A stretch of DNA of 6,466 nucleotides. Origin: an uncultured Bacteroidales bacterium (lineage in GTDB: Bacteria; Bacteroidota; Bacteroidia; Bacteroidales; Paludibacteraceae). Below are positions 1 through 6,409 of this stretch, piece by piece. The stretch covers positions 1-6,466 of the forward strand of contig CALAUY010000162.1 in assembly GCA_937892015.1 (NCBI GenBank). The letters are read 5' to 3'. Position numbers and translations under genes: made by a program. Every line of letters starts with the position of its first letter. The first letter of the stretch is position 1. The notes under the pieces are model-generated. The model worked only from the letters and a program-made list of their open reading frames with translations, ran no database searches and was not told the DNA's origin.

Positions 1-96
1 ACAATCTCAAACAATCTCAAACAATCTCAAACAATCTCAAACAACTTCAAACAACATCAAACAATCTCAAACAATCTCAAACAACATCAAACAACT
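1..96. repeat. 10-bp tandem repeat, unit ACAATCTCAA, about 9.6 copies
   Basis: Nine full 10-bp units and a six-base partial unit are visible, and the array runs in from the left edge, so its true length is unknown. Units 1-4, 7 and 8 are identical. Unit 5 is ACAACTTCAA, and units 6 and 9 are both ACAACATCAA, so the changes cluster at unit positions 5-7. The shared variant in units 6 and 9 suggests block duplication. The + strand has no G from base 1 to 103. The array ends five bases before the ATG of the pectate lyase, so it forms the leader or promoter-proximal region of that gene. Stop-free reading through it is only a result of its composition, and no start codon lies inside it. Confidence 0.97.
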
Positions 97-101
97 ATAT
101 C

Positions 102-2318
102 ATGCGAAAAACACTTCTTTTCTCCATCCTCTTTCTAATCGGCAGTATATCGTATGCCGCAGTTAGTATCACCAACGCTGCCGGTTGGCTCGAAAGTGCG
201 TATGCCGAATGGTCACCCATGAGCGGCTACAACGATTTCAATGTGTACGTTCGTCCTGCCAATGGCACGTACCAACTCTTGGACAAACAACTCATCCGCA
301 GTTACGCCACGTACTACCGTGCCGATGCTCTTGGTCTCGCTGCCGGCAGTTATCAGCTGAAAGTGGTGCCGGTTCTTAACGACAACGAGGTGGCGGCAGA
401 TGCCGCTGAAACGGCACTTCTCACCGTCTCTGCGCACGACCGCAATGGTTTCGCCCATTTCGGTTACACTGCCGGCGTAGGAGCATACAACGACGATGGC
501 ACGCTCAAAACCGGCGCGAAAGTGTTCTACGTGCACGCGGGTAATGCCAAGACGATTAGCACTACCGTTGTAACCGACAAAAACGGTGGAACAACGCTCT
601 CTACCGGCATGCAAGCCATCATCACAGCATACCAGAAAGGGTACGACACTACTCCACTCTGTTTCCGCATCCTCGGTACGCTCAACGCCAACGATATGGA
701 TGCGCTCGATAGTAGCGAAGAGGGACTACAGGTGAAAGGCCGAACGGCAGATGGCGAACTGAACATCACCATCGAGGGAGTTGGCAAGGATGCCGTCATT
801 CGCGGCTTTGGGATACTCGTCAGAGATGCCAAAAGCGTCGAAATACGCAATCTGGCAGTCATGACGGCAATGGATGACTGCATCTCACTCGACACCGATA
901 ACAGCAACATCTGGGTCCACCATATCGATGGCTTTTATGGCAAACAAGGAAGCGGAGACCACGCCAAAGGCGATGGCACCATTGATGTGAAAACCAACTC
1001 CAAACACGTTACCGTCAGTTACTGCCACTTGTGGGACACGGGCAAGTCGCTCATGTGCGGCATGAAAAGCGAAAACGGACCAAACTACATCACCTACCAT
1101 CACAATTGGTTCGACCACTCCGACTCGCGACACCCGCGCATCCGCACGATGAGTGTACATATCTACAACAACTATTTTGACGGCATCTCCAAATACGGAG
1201 TAGGTGTAACCACCGGCGCTTCGGCATTTGTGGAGAACAATTATTTCCGCAACTGCCCTAAACCGCTGCTTATCTCGCTGCAAGGCACTGACACCAAGAA
1301 CGGCACAGCTGAAGCAGATGGCACGTTCTCCGGTGAGGCCGGAGGCATCATCAAGGCATACAACAACACGTTCGTCGGCTCAAAAACGCTCGTGTATTAC
1401 AATGCCACCTCTGCACCCGTTCATTTCGATGCATACCAAGCTAGTACTCGCTCCGAGCAAGTGCCGACCACGGTCACGACCAAAACGGGCAGTAATACCT
1501 ACAACAATTTCGATACCGATGCACAAGTGATGTACGCTGTGACGCCCGACGACCCTGCCAACGTGCCGACGATTGTGCAAGGTGACCTCGGTGCAGGACG
1601 AATGCAGCACGGCGATTTCAGTTTCACGTTCACAAATACCGACGACAGCAGTTACGACCTCAATCAGTCGCTCGTGGCTGCCATTGCAGCCTACACATCA
1701 TCGCTCGACAGTATCTTCGGCGAGACAATGACGGTCGTGGACACCACCGACACGACACAACACAGCGGAACGGGCTCGCACGAGTGTTATATCCTCAACG
1801 GAGCACCAACATCGGATTTCTATACGTTCACCGGTTGCACTTTCTCGTCCGGAAAGGGCAGTGTCACTGTAGATAGTGTCACATATACTGAGTGCGTCAA
1901 GATGGAGAGTGCAACGAATATCAGTTTCACCACGGACCAAGAATATACGCTCTTCCTTGCATTCGACAAAGCAGCAGCAAACATCCGTATCGACGGCACC
2001 AAAGTGGTGGCAACCAACGGAACAATCAGCCAACAGTTGGCCGCTGGCAGTCATGCGCTTACTAAAGCTGACTCGAACAACCTGTATTACATCAACTTGT
2101 ATGGCGGCGAAGAGTCTGCACTGAGCAACACTGCCGAGTCGGGACTACTGTTCGACGGGCAGATAATCTACAACCCTGACGGCAGAGTAGTACGTCTCTA
2201 CACCATGACCGGTGCTTGTCTCGGAACTACCATCGACACAGTCATTGGCGTAGAGAACCTACCCGCAGGGCAGTATATAGCGGTCACTCCTGAAGGAGCA
2301 CTGAAGTTCTGCAAATAA
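102..2318 (+). CDS. Secreted polysaccharide lyase family 1 (pectate lyase) with C-terminal sorting-like tail
   Basis: Likely cleaves polygalacturonate by calcium-dependent beta-elimination outside the cell. The 738-residue protein starts with a signal peptide (MRKT, hydrophobic core to about residue 18, cut near SYA-A). Residues 22-110 look like an Fn3-type beta domain. The right-handed beta-helix domain runs from about 115 to 535. Its PL1 hallmarks are the GDGTIDVK segment at 290-297, the K315 region (WDTGKSLMCG), and HHNWFD followed by SRHPRIR at 333-348. By comparison with Erwinia PelC, R343 is the probable catalytic arginine and K315 the matching lysine. Residues 560-670 form a beta-rich module, possibly carbohydrate-binding, of no recognised family. 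The tail (684-738: NPDGR, LYTMTG, LPAGQY, K738) resembles a type IX secretion sorting domain, somewhat diverged. The ATG is the first in frame, has no Shine-Dalgarno and follows the G-free repeat leader. No SusC/SusD genes are visible nearby. Pectin versus pectate preference cannot be told. Confidence 0.93.
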   Translation: MRKTLLFSILFLIGSISYAAVSITNAAGWLESAYAEWSPMSGYNDFNVYVRPANGTYQLLDKQLIRSYATYYRADALGLAAGSYQLKVVPVLNDNEVAADAAETALLTVSAHDRNGFAHFGYTAGVGAYNDDGTLKTGAKVFYVHAGNAKTISTTVVTDKNGGTTLSTGMQAIITAYQKGYDTTPLCFRILGTLNANDMDALDSSEEGLQVKGRTADGELNITIEGVGKDAVIRGFGILVRDAKSVEIRNLAVMTAMDDCISLDTDNSNIWVHHIDGFYGKQGSGDHAKGDGTIDVKTNSKHVTVSYCHLWDTGKSLMCGMKSENGPNYITYHHNWFDHSDSRHPRIRTMSVHIYNNYFDGISKYGVGVTTGASAFVENNYFRNCPKPLLISLQGTDTKNGTAEADGTFSGEAGGIIKAYNNTFVGSKTLVYYNATSAPVHFDAYQASTRSEQVPTTVTTKTGSNTYNNFDTDAQVMYAVTPDDPANVPTIVQGDLGAGRMQHGDFSFTFTNTDDSSYDLNQSLVAAIAAYTSSLDSIFGETMTVVDTTDTTQHSGTGSHECYILNGAPTSDFYTFTGCTFSSGKGSVTVDSVTYTECVKMESATNISFTTDQEYTLFLAFDKAAANIRIDGTKVVATNGTISQQLAAGSHALTKADSNNLYYINLYGGEESALSNTAESGLLFDGQIIYNPDGRVVRLYTMTGACLGTTIDTVIGVENLPAGQYIAVTPEGALKFCK

Positions 2319-2370
2319 CACTACATTGAGTGAGCAAATAGGTGCTCTACCCCACTCCCTTCGAACATCA

Positions 2371-2406
2371 ACGAGGCAACTCCATTCGGAATTGCCTCGT
2401 CTTTTT
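2371..2406 (+). terminator. Intrinsic terminator of the pectate lyase gene
   Basis: ACGAGGCAA (2371-2379) pairs perfectly with TTGCCTCGT (2392-2400). Inside it, TCC (2381-2383) pairs with GGA (2388-2390) after a single C/A mismatch, leaving a four-base loop ATTC. A run of five T follows at 2402-2406, so it works best on the + strand, 52 bp after the pectate lyase stop. It lies between two convergent genes. Read on the - strand the stem is the same but has no U-run after it, so it would be a weaker stop for the nucleotidyltransferase transcript. Confidence 0.9.
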
Positions 2407-2445
2407 GCGTTGGGTGTGTTAATGTCAGTCTGTGTTCACGAGCCG

Positions 2446-3351
2446 TTAGAACAACGGACTTGGGTAAGTGCCATCTTCTGCAAGCGAAGCGAACTTGGCC
2501 ACTACTTGCGGACGATCTTCCGAGTACGTAACGCCGAACCATTTAGACGGCGTATCCAGCACTTTGCATGTAGCTTTTCCCGCCACAATCAGGTCGTTGA
2601 CGAGCGTCGGGATGTAGAACTCCGACTTCATCTCCTGCCCATGCTCGTGAAGGAAGGTCTTGAAACCCTCTTCCACGTACGTGAAATATTCAGGCGTGAA
2701 GCCCCACATGTTCATCGAAACAGGCGCATGCTCTTCGAGCAGTACGTCTTGGTCGTTCTCGTCCTTGAAATACACGTTACCATCTGCTTTGCGAACGATG
2801 TTCGTACGCTCAACCACGCCCGTCAAGTGCCCCTCATCATCCGTCCGGCAAACGCCGCGACTGACCGAACCATTCTCGGAGAGTGTGTTGCAAACGCGGT
2901 AACCTACCATACAATAACGGTTCTGCTTGTCAGCCACCGAATTGAGGAAATCAGCGAGAATCCGGAACGACTCGCGACCATAATAGTCGTCTGCATTGAT
3001 GACGGCAAACGGCTCTTTGATGAGGTCTTTACCCATCAGCACTGCATGATTGGTACCCCAAGGTTTAGTACGCTCGGGAGTGTACGTGCAACCGGACGGC
3101 ACTTTGTCAATCGACTGGAAACAAACCTCACACGGCACTTTGCCCTCGTATTTAGAGAGCACAACGCGGCGAAAATCGGCCTCGAAATCCTTGCGAATAA
3201 CGAACACCACCTTGCCAAATCCGGCACGCAGAGCATCATAAACGGAGTAATCCATGATAGTCTCGCCGTTGGGCCCTAAACCATCAATCTGCTTGAGTCC
3301 TCCATAACGACTGCCCATACCGGCTGCTAAAATAAAAAGTGTTGGTTTCAT
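2446..3351 (-). CDS. Sugar-phosphate nucleotidyltransferase-like protein (NTP_transferase fold)
   Basis: A 301-residue protein with the GT-A/Rossmann-like nucleotidyltransferase fold. The N-terminal signature LAAGMGSRYGGLKQ (residues 8-21) is a variant of the NTP-binding loop LAAGxGxRxxPxTxxxPK. WGTNHAVL (98-105) matches the GTAxAVL region. NADDYYG (119-125) supplies the metal-binding aspartate, with DD where GD is usual. The C-terminal part contains SEFYIPTLVNDL and a WFGVTYSED segment (about 272-280) typical of glucose-1-phosphate thymidylyl/uridylyltransferase relatives. The family transfers a nucleotide onto a sugar phosphate or similar small molecule. The substrate cannot be read from sequence. 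It has no signal peptide, so is cytosolic. No Shine-Dalgarno precedes the ATG; the leader is A-rich. It lies 121 bp after the YitT gene on the same strand and converges with the pectate lyase. No strong promoter match was found in that gap, so read-through from the upstream operon is possible. Confidence 0.88.
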   Translation of the reverse strand: MKPTLFILAAGMGSRYGGLKQIDGLGPNGETIMDYSVYDALRAGFGKVVFVIRKDFEADFRRVVLSKYEGKVPCEVCFQSIDKVPSGCTYTPERTKPWGTNHAVLMGKDLIKEPFAVINADDYYGRESFRILADFLNSVADKQNRYCMVGYRVCNTLSENGSVSRGVCRTDDEGHLTGVVERTNIVRKADGNVYFKDENDQDVLLEEHAPVSMNMWGFTPEYFTYVEEGFKTFLHEHGQEMKSEFYIPTLVNDLIVAGKATCKVLDTPSKWFGVTYSEDRPQVVAKFASLAEDGTYPSPLF

Positions 3352-3472
3352 AGAAGTTTTTGTTTATGTTAAGTAATCGTCATTGTCAAACATCGTGCCT
3401 CACATCCGCTCATCGCCGGCATATCTTCAGCACATCTTGTCGCAGCTTTCATCAGCTCATCGCATCCACATC

Positions 3473-4591
3473 TCAAGTCAACTCCATCTCCACGCGGTGA
3501 CCGTCTTTTTTCTTCTTATGTTTAGCCCATAGGCCATACACTTCAGAACAGTTGCCGGCAGTGATGAACGCATGAATCTCTCTGTTACGGATGAACTGCA
3601 TGAGTCCCGCAAACTCCTCTTGCGTGAGAAGAGTCTGAATCTCCACCTGCTCGTTACCGGTATAACCGCCGGTGACGTGGTAAAGCGAGCAACCGCGAAC
3701 CAAGTCTTTGACGATATAGTTCCTAACCATCTCGTAGTCACGCGTGATGATACATACTCGCTTGCGGCGGTTGAGCGTGGCAGTGAAATAATTAACCACA
3801 ATACCATTAATCCACGTGCCTACCAACCCTATGACCACCATTCGGAAATCATTGATAAAGAAAGCAGTTGAGCAGATAAGAGCACCACCGATGGAAACCG
3901 ACGTGCCAATATCAAAATGGAAATATTTGTTGATGATTTTTGCCAATATATCCAGTCCACCGGTAGAGGCATTGATGCTGAACTCTATGGTTTGTCCGGC
4001 ACTGACGAGGAAAACGAAACAGATGAGGTCAAACCACACATCACCGTATCCGATGCCGGCACTCATCACCGAGTCTTTGACTTGTTCGAGCACTTCGCCC
4101 GCTCTGCTGAGCAGATATGGGTTGCCGTGCATGTCGAGCACCGTCTGTCCTGCTTGTAGTTGAGCGAGCAACTCGGGCGATGCCTCTATCACTTTGTGGG
4201 TGAAATGGGTGTAAGGCAAGATGCGATCCCAGAGCTGAATAAGCGGACCGAGAATCAACGCCGTATAAACCGTCTTGGCACCGAACTCGTCGCCGATGAG
4301 TAGAAAAGCCAAGAGCAACAGAAAAGCGTTGATGCCGGTCACCCACAACGAAAAAGTGTCAGCAGTGCCACCGAACAACGTGTTCAGAACAAGGCTCAAA
4401 CCCGAGATAGTGCCGACAACCAAGTGACTCGGCAAAAGAAAATAATAGACTGCACCGGCACCGATGAACATGCCGAGGGTCATCAAAAACAACTCACGAT
4501 AAAACTTCCTCGTGTGCAGTGCTTGCCAAAAACTGCGCAGCACATCCTTCCAGTAGTACGCCGTGAAATATTGTCGCACTTCGTTGCTCAT
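3473..4591 (-). CDS. YitT family membrane protein with C-terminal DUF2179 domain
   Basis: An inner-membrane protein of unknown function. I choose the ATG at 4591 (372 residues). It overlaps the ribH stop as ATGA, the usual arrangement for translational coupling; a GTG six bases upstream is less likely. Hydrophobic segments lie at about 33-53, 58-75, 82-100, 106-121, 185-200, 232-247 and 250-268. The family repeat motif is clear in the second half (NASTGGLDILAKIINKYF, 208-224) but diverged in the first (VVGTISGLSLVLN, 58-70). The soluble DUF2179 domain spans 277-353, with the conserved LVRGCSLYHVTGGYTG (297-312) and a late EVYG. A polar stretch of about 60 residues (about 125-184) sits between the two membrane halves, making the protein longer than the usual 280-300 residues. 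The C-terminus is rich in lysine. A transporter or ligand-sensing role is only inference. Confidence 0.9.
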   Translation of the reverse strand: MSNEVRQYFTAYYWKDVLRSFWQALHTRKFYRELFLMTLGMFIGAGAVYYFLLPSHLVVGTISGLSLVLNTLFGGTADTFSLWVTGINAFLLLLAFLLIGDEFGAKTVYTALILGPLIQLWDRILPYTHFTHKVIEASPELLAQLQAGQTVLDMHGNPYLLSRAGEVLEQVKDSVMSAGIGYGDVWFDLICFVFLVSAGQTIEFSINASTGGLDILAKIINKYFHFDIGTSVSIGGALICSTAFFINDFRMVVIGLVGTWINGIVVNYFTATLNRRKRVCIITRDYEMVRNYIVKDLVRGCSLYHVTGGYTGNEQVEIQTLLTQEEFAGLMQFIRNREIHAFITAGNCSEVYGLWAKHKKKKDGHRVEMELT

Positions 4592-5073
4592 AACCACATG
4601 TTCGCCATTCGCATCGCAGCGACAGCTCCCTCTACACCTTTATTTCCGAGTGCTCCCCCGGCTCTGTCTAATGCTTGCTGAAGGTTCAGAGTCGTCAGCA
4701 CGGAGAAGATCACGGGCGTTTTGCCGCGCAGATTGAGCTCAGTCATCCCTTGCGTTACCGAACTACATACGTAATCGAAATGAGGTGTATCGCCTTGTAT
4801 GACGCAACCAATGATGATGATGGCATCCACTTGCCCCATCAGTTTAGTTGCGGCGTACGTCAACTCCACCGCACCGGGCACGTGGTGCACGATGATGTGG
4901 TCTTCACTTACGCCTGCATTCATGAGCGTGTCAATGGCACCATCGGCCAGGACGTACGTGACCTCTTTGTTCCAATCAGCCACGACAACTGCATAACGTT
5001 GCTTGGCCAGCAGTTGCTTGTCGGGCAGTGCGTCAGGGTCGAACTTCGAAAGATTGTGCAGTTTAGTAGCCAT
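4588..5073 (-). CDS. ribH: 6,7-dimethyl-8-ribityllumazine synthase
   Basis: Catalyses the penultimate step of riboflavin synthesis: it condenses 5-amino-6-ribitylaminouracil with 3,4-dihydroxy-2-butanone 4-phosphate. The length (161 residues) is normal for this enzyme, which forms pentamers or 60-mer capsids in the cytosol. Visible motifs are ADWNKEVT (32-39), with W34 as the aromatic residue that stacks on the substrate ring; VPGAVEL (65-71); GCVIQGDTPHFDYV (89-102), containing the catalytic H98; and DRAGGALGNKG (136-146), with R137 in the phosphate-binding position. One oddity is SVLTTLN (124-130), where most relatives have G then D/E (as in GVLTTDN). The ATG at 5073 is 17 bp after the stop of the TPR gene, and the stop overlaps the YitT start. 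No FMN riboswitch is recognisable in the operon leader. No other rib genes are in view. Confidence 0.97.
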   Translation of the reverse strand: MATKLHNLSKFDPDALPDKQLLAKQRYAVVVADWNKEVTYVLADGAIDTLMNAGVSEDHIIVHHVPGAVELTYAATKLMGQVDAIIIIGCVIQGDTPHFDYVCSSVTQGMTELNLRGKTPVIFSVLTTLNLQQALDRAGGALGNKGVEGAVAAMRMANMWL

Positions 5074-5090
5074 CTTGCGGAGTCAAGACG

Positions 5091-5777
5091 TTATTCGACG
5101 TTAGCAATGTATTTGTCGATATCTTGGGCCTCGGCACTTTGCGAATAGTCGTCACGGATAGACTCAAACACCCTTTTCGCGTCTTTCTTCTTGTCCTGCT
5201 CTAAATAGACAATACCCAGTTTTTTCAGAGCAAGCGGGGCAATCAGCTCGTTCTCTGATTCAATTGCGTGACGATACGCTTTCTCTGCCTTGTCAAGCTC
5301 GTCAATCTGCACGTAAGCATCACCCAAAAGGACGTGCGCTGCGGGGTCGATATTGAGGTCGTCTGCATCGAACTTCTTCAGATAAGCGGCTGCATCTTCG
5401 TAGTTGCCAAGCTTATAATTGCAAATACCGGCGTATAGTGCCGCCAGTTTGCCCGCCTGATAGTGGTTGTACTTGTCAGCAATCTCGGCAAATCCGAGAC
5501 ATTCGTTGTCGTCACCATTCAGCGCTTGTTCCCATTGACTTTGGCTGAAATACACGACTGCTTTTGCCGTTTCGTCCTGGGCTACTGCCGCTTTGGGTTT
5601 CCATACGTACGTGTTGAGTGCAATGAACCCGCAGACAACAAGCAGTACTATCAACAGACACCACTCGATTACGTTCTGATTCTTTTCAATCCACTGACCC
5701 GAAGCAGACAGTGCTTCTTGTACATTCTCAAGATTCTCATCTTGCTTGGTTTGTTTGCTTTGCTTCTTTTTAGCCAT
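5091..5777 (-). CDS. Membrane-anchored tetratricopeptide repeat protein
   Basis: A 228-residue protein with a lysine-rich cytosolic N-terminus (MAKKKQSKQTK), an amphipathic linker and one transmembrane helix (about 37-57, IEWCLLIVLLVVCGFIALNTY). A periplasmic C-terminal part follows. That part carries about three TPR-like helical hairpins: roughly 108-137 (AALYAGICNYKLGNYEDAAAYL), 145-178 (HVLLGDAYVQIDELDKAEKAY) and 182-214 (ALKKLGIVYLEQDKKKDAKRVF). The layout resembles YfgM-type (TPR_21) proteins, which act as partners of envelope chaperones or translocon complexes; that role is inference here. It is the first gene of the TPR-ribH-YitT operon. As I recall, Bacteroidales genomes often have a TPR gene next to ribH, so the pairing is probably conserved. 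No Shine-Dalgarno precedes the ATG, only an AT-rich leader with tandem repeats. Confidence 0.9.
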   Translation of the reverse strand: MAKKKQSKQTKQDENLENVQEALSASGQWIEKNQNVIEWCLLIVLLVVCGFIALNTYVWKPKAAVAQDETAKAVVYFSQSQWEQALNGDDNECLGFAEIADKYNHYQAGKLAALYAGICNYKLGNYEDAAAYLKKFDADDLNIDPAAHVLLGDAYVQIDELDKAEKAYRHAIESENELIAPLALKKLGIVYLEQDKKKDAKRVFESIRDDYSQSAEAQDIDKYIANVE

Positions 5778-5802
5778 AATTGTATCTTATATTTTTAGTT
5801 TC

Positions 5803-5841
5803 ACTTGTATTGCTTACTTGTATTACTTACTTGTATTGCAT
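5803..5841. repeat. 13-bp tandem repeat, 3 copies
   Basis: Three consecutive copies: ACTTGTATTGCTT (5803-5815), ACTTGTATTACTT (5816-5828) and ACTTGTATTGCAT (5829-5841). Copy two has one change and copy three differs only at its penultimate base. The array starts 26 bp upstream of the TPR start codon, inside the probable 5' leader, where the RNA would read AAGCAATACAAGU repeatedly. It could be a protein-binding site or simply slippage-born sequence. Confidence 0.9.
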
Positions 5842-5870
5842 TTCACCTTTTTCGTTTCACTTATCTTCCA

Positions 5871-5961
5871 TCCCTCTTCCCTCTTCCCTCTTCCCTCTTC
5901 CCTCTTCCCTCTTCCCTCTTCCCTCTTCCTTCTTCCCTCTTCCATCTTCCCTCTTCCATCC
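5871..5961. repeat. 7-bp polypyrimidine tandem repeat (TCCCTCT), about 13 copies
   Basis: Eight perfect TCCCTCT units run from 5871 to 5926. They are followed in the same phase by TCCTTCT, TCCCTCT, TCCATCT, TCCCTCT and TCCATCC. The + strand is almost purely pyrimidine and G-free through 5972. On the - strand, which is the transcribed direction, it reads AGAGGGA over and over. It lies 94-184 bp upstream of the TPR start codon, within the predicted leader. The perfect copies sit at the TPR-proximal end and the variants at the promoter-proximal end. The 21-bp triple unit creates proline/serine/leucine-rich open frames on the + strand that are artefacts. Confidence 0.98.
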
Positions 5962-6006
5962 TTCTTTCTCTCCACTTACGCACGCAAAAACGAGGCACTA
6001 TTTAGC

Positions 6007-6019
6007 AGTGTGCCACACT
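6007..6019. promoter_or_regulatory. Palindrome just downstream of the predicted start site, possible operator
   Basis: AGTGTG (6007-6012) and CACACT (6014-6019) form a perfect 6-bp inverted repeat around one central base. If transcription starts about four bases after the -7 element, this sits near +7 to +19. That is a typical repressor position, but nothing identifies a regulator. A one-base spacer is too short for an RNA hairpin at full pairing, so DNA binding is the more natural reading. Confidence 0.35.
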
Positions 6020-6029
6020 AATGCGAGTG

Positions 6030-6061
6030 CAAAGTTACTGCTTTTTTTTCAAATGACCAAA
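6030..6061 (-). promoter_or_regulatory. Bacteroidetes-type promoter for the TPR-ribH-YitT operon
   Basis: On the - strand, TTTG (6061-6058) is followed after 20 bases by TAACTTTG (6037-6030). This matches the Bacteroides primary sigma consensus of -33 TTTG and -7 TAnnTTTG exactly, at the usual spacing. Initiation would fall near 6026, giving a leader of about 250 nt before the TPR start at 5777. No other gene lies between, so it should drive the operon. Confidence 0.72.
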
Positions 6062-6089
6062 TAATTTTGGAGAAAAATGCAAAATCTTT

Positions 6090-6111
6090 CGTTTTTTGAG
6101 CAAAAAAAACG
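6090..6111. other. A/T-rich inverted repeat upstream of the proximal promoter
   Basis: CGTTTTTT (6090-6097) and AAAAAACG (6104-6111) are perfect 8-bp arms around a six-base loop. The stem is nearly all A-T pairs and no clean T-run follows on either strand, so I do not call it a terminator. It lies about 30 bp upstream of the -33 element, where A/T tracts often raise promoter strength. Confidence 0.4.
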
Positions 6112-6247
6112 TAATAACACCTTTTTTCACGAATGAAACGCCACAAAAATACTCCATTCAACGCCCTTCACTTCTTACCTACAAGGCTACAATCACTTCC
6201 TTCCTCGCTTGCTCTTTGTTCTTGGCTCCTTTTCCCAAAATCGACTG

Positions 6248-6278
6248 CAAAGCTACAAAAAAATGTTGACATATGCAA
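6248..6278 (-). promoter_or_regulatory. Second, distal Bacteroidetes-type promoter
   Basis: On the - strand, TTG (6278-6276) is followed after 20 bases by TAGCTTTG (6255-6248). The -7 element matches TAnnTTTG exactly, the -33 element is CTTG instead of TTTG, and the spacer equals that of the proximal site. Both sites share the + strand core TGCAAAG(T/C)TAC. Initiation would fall near 6244. No gene and no clear terminator lies between it and the proximal promoter, so it could be a second start for the same operon or make a short non-coding RNA. Confidence 0.5.
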
Positions 6279-6409
6279 GAAAATTCGTATTTTTTTACTA
6301 ATACTCAATTTTTTGCGCCATTTTTAAGGAGAGACTAAATTATTAGTCACAAAATTTTAATATTGCCGGACGGACTATCCGAAAGGCGGTGATGATGGCG
6401 GGATGAAGT
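6279..6409. other. Intergenic stretch with small hairpins and no recognisable gene
   Basis: This part is AT-rich to about 6363, then GC-rich to 6409. It holds a 6-bp inverted repeat GACTAA/TTAGTC (6333-6338 and 6343-6348, four-base loop), the AT palindrome AAAATTTT (6351-6358) and a small CGGA-CTA-TCCG hairpin (6371-6381). AAGGAGAG at 6326-6333 resembles a ribosome site but no start codon follows at a useful distance. On the - strand a frame is open from the right edge for some distance but shows no known protein. Confidence 0.5.

Noticed and set aside
2326..3279. Open frame of 317 codons on the + strand
   Set aside because: It lies entirely opposite the nucleotidyltransferase gene, which has clear family motifs. 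The + strand translation has no recognisable domain. It is a codon-bias shadow.
4592..4597. GTG at 4597 as start of the YitT protein
   Set aside because: The ATG at 4591 gives the standard ATGA overlap with ribH and adds no unexplained residues. The GTG would add only two residues.
2675..5612. Palindrome ACGTACGT occurring three times (2675-2682, 4952-4959, 5605-5612)
   Set aside because: Each copy lies inside a different minus-strand gene and encodes part of Thr-Tyr-Val with the same codon choice (ACG TAC GT), so coding preference explains it better than a regulatory motif.
5871..5961. Triplex (H-DNA) forming mirror repeat
   Set aside because: The tract is polypyrimidine, but the unit TCCCTCT is not a mirror palindrome, so pairing in a folded-back triplex would be imperfect throughout. 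Possible but not supported.
5778..6030. FMN riboswitch in the ribH operon leader
   Set aside because: I searched the minus strand for the conserved RFN core (GGGGCAGGGTGAAATTCCC-like) and found none. The leader is mostly repeat sequence.
5746..6064. Three overlapping + strand open frames rich in PLPSSLF
   Set aside because: They are the heptamer repeat read in three frames: three 7-bp units give a 7-residue repeat in any frame. They overlap the start of the TPR gene and the predicted promoter.
6133..6327. Open frame of 64 codons on the + strand
   Set aside because: It has no family resemblance and no ribosome site. It spans the distal minus-strand promoter and AT-rich intergenic DNA.
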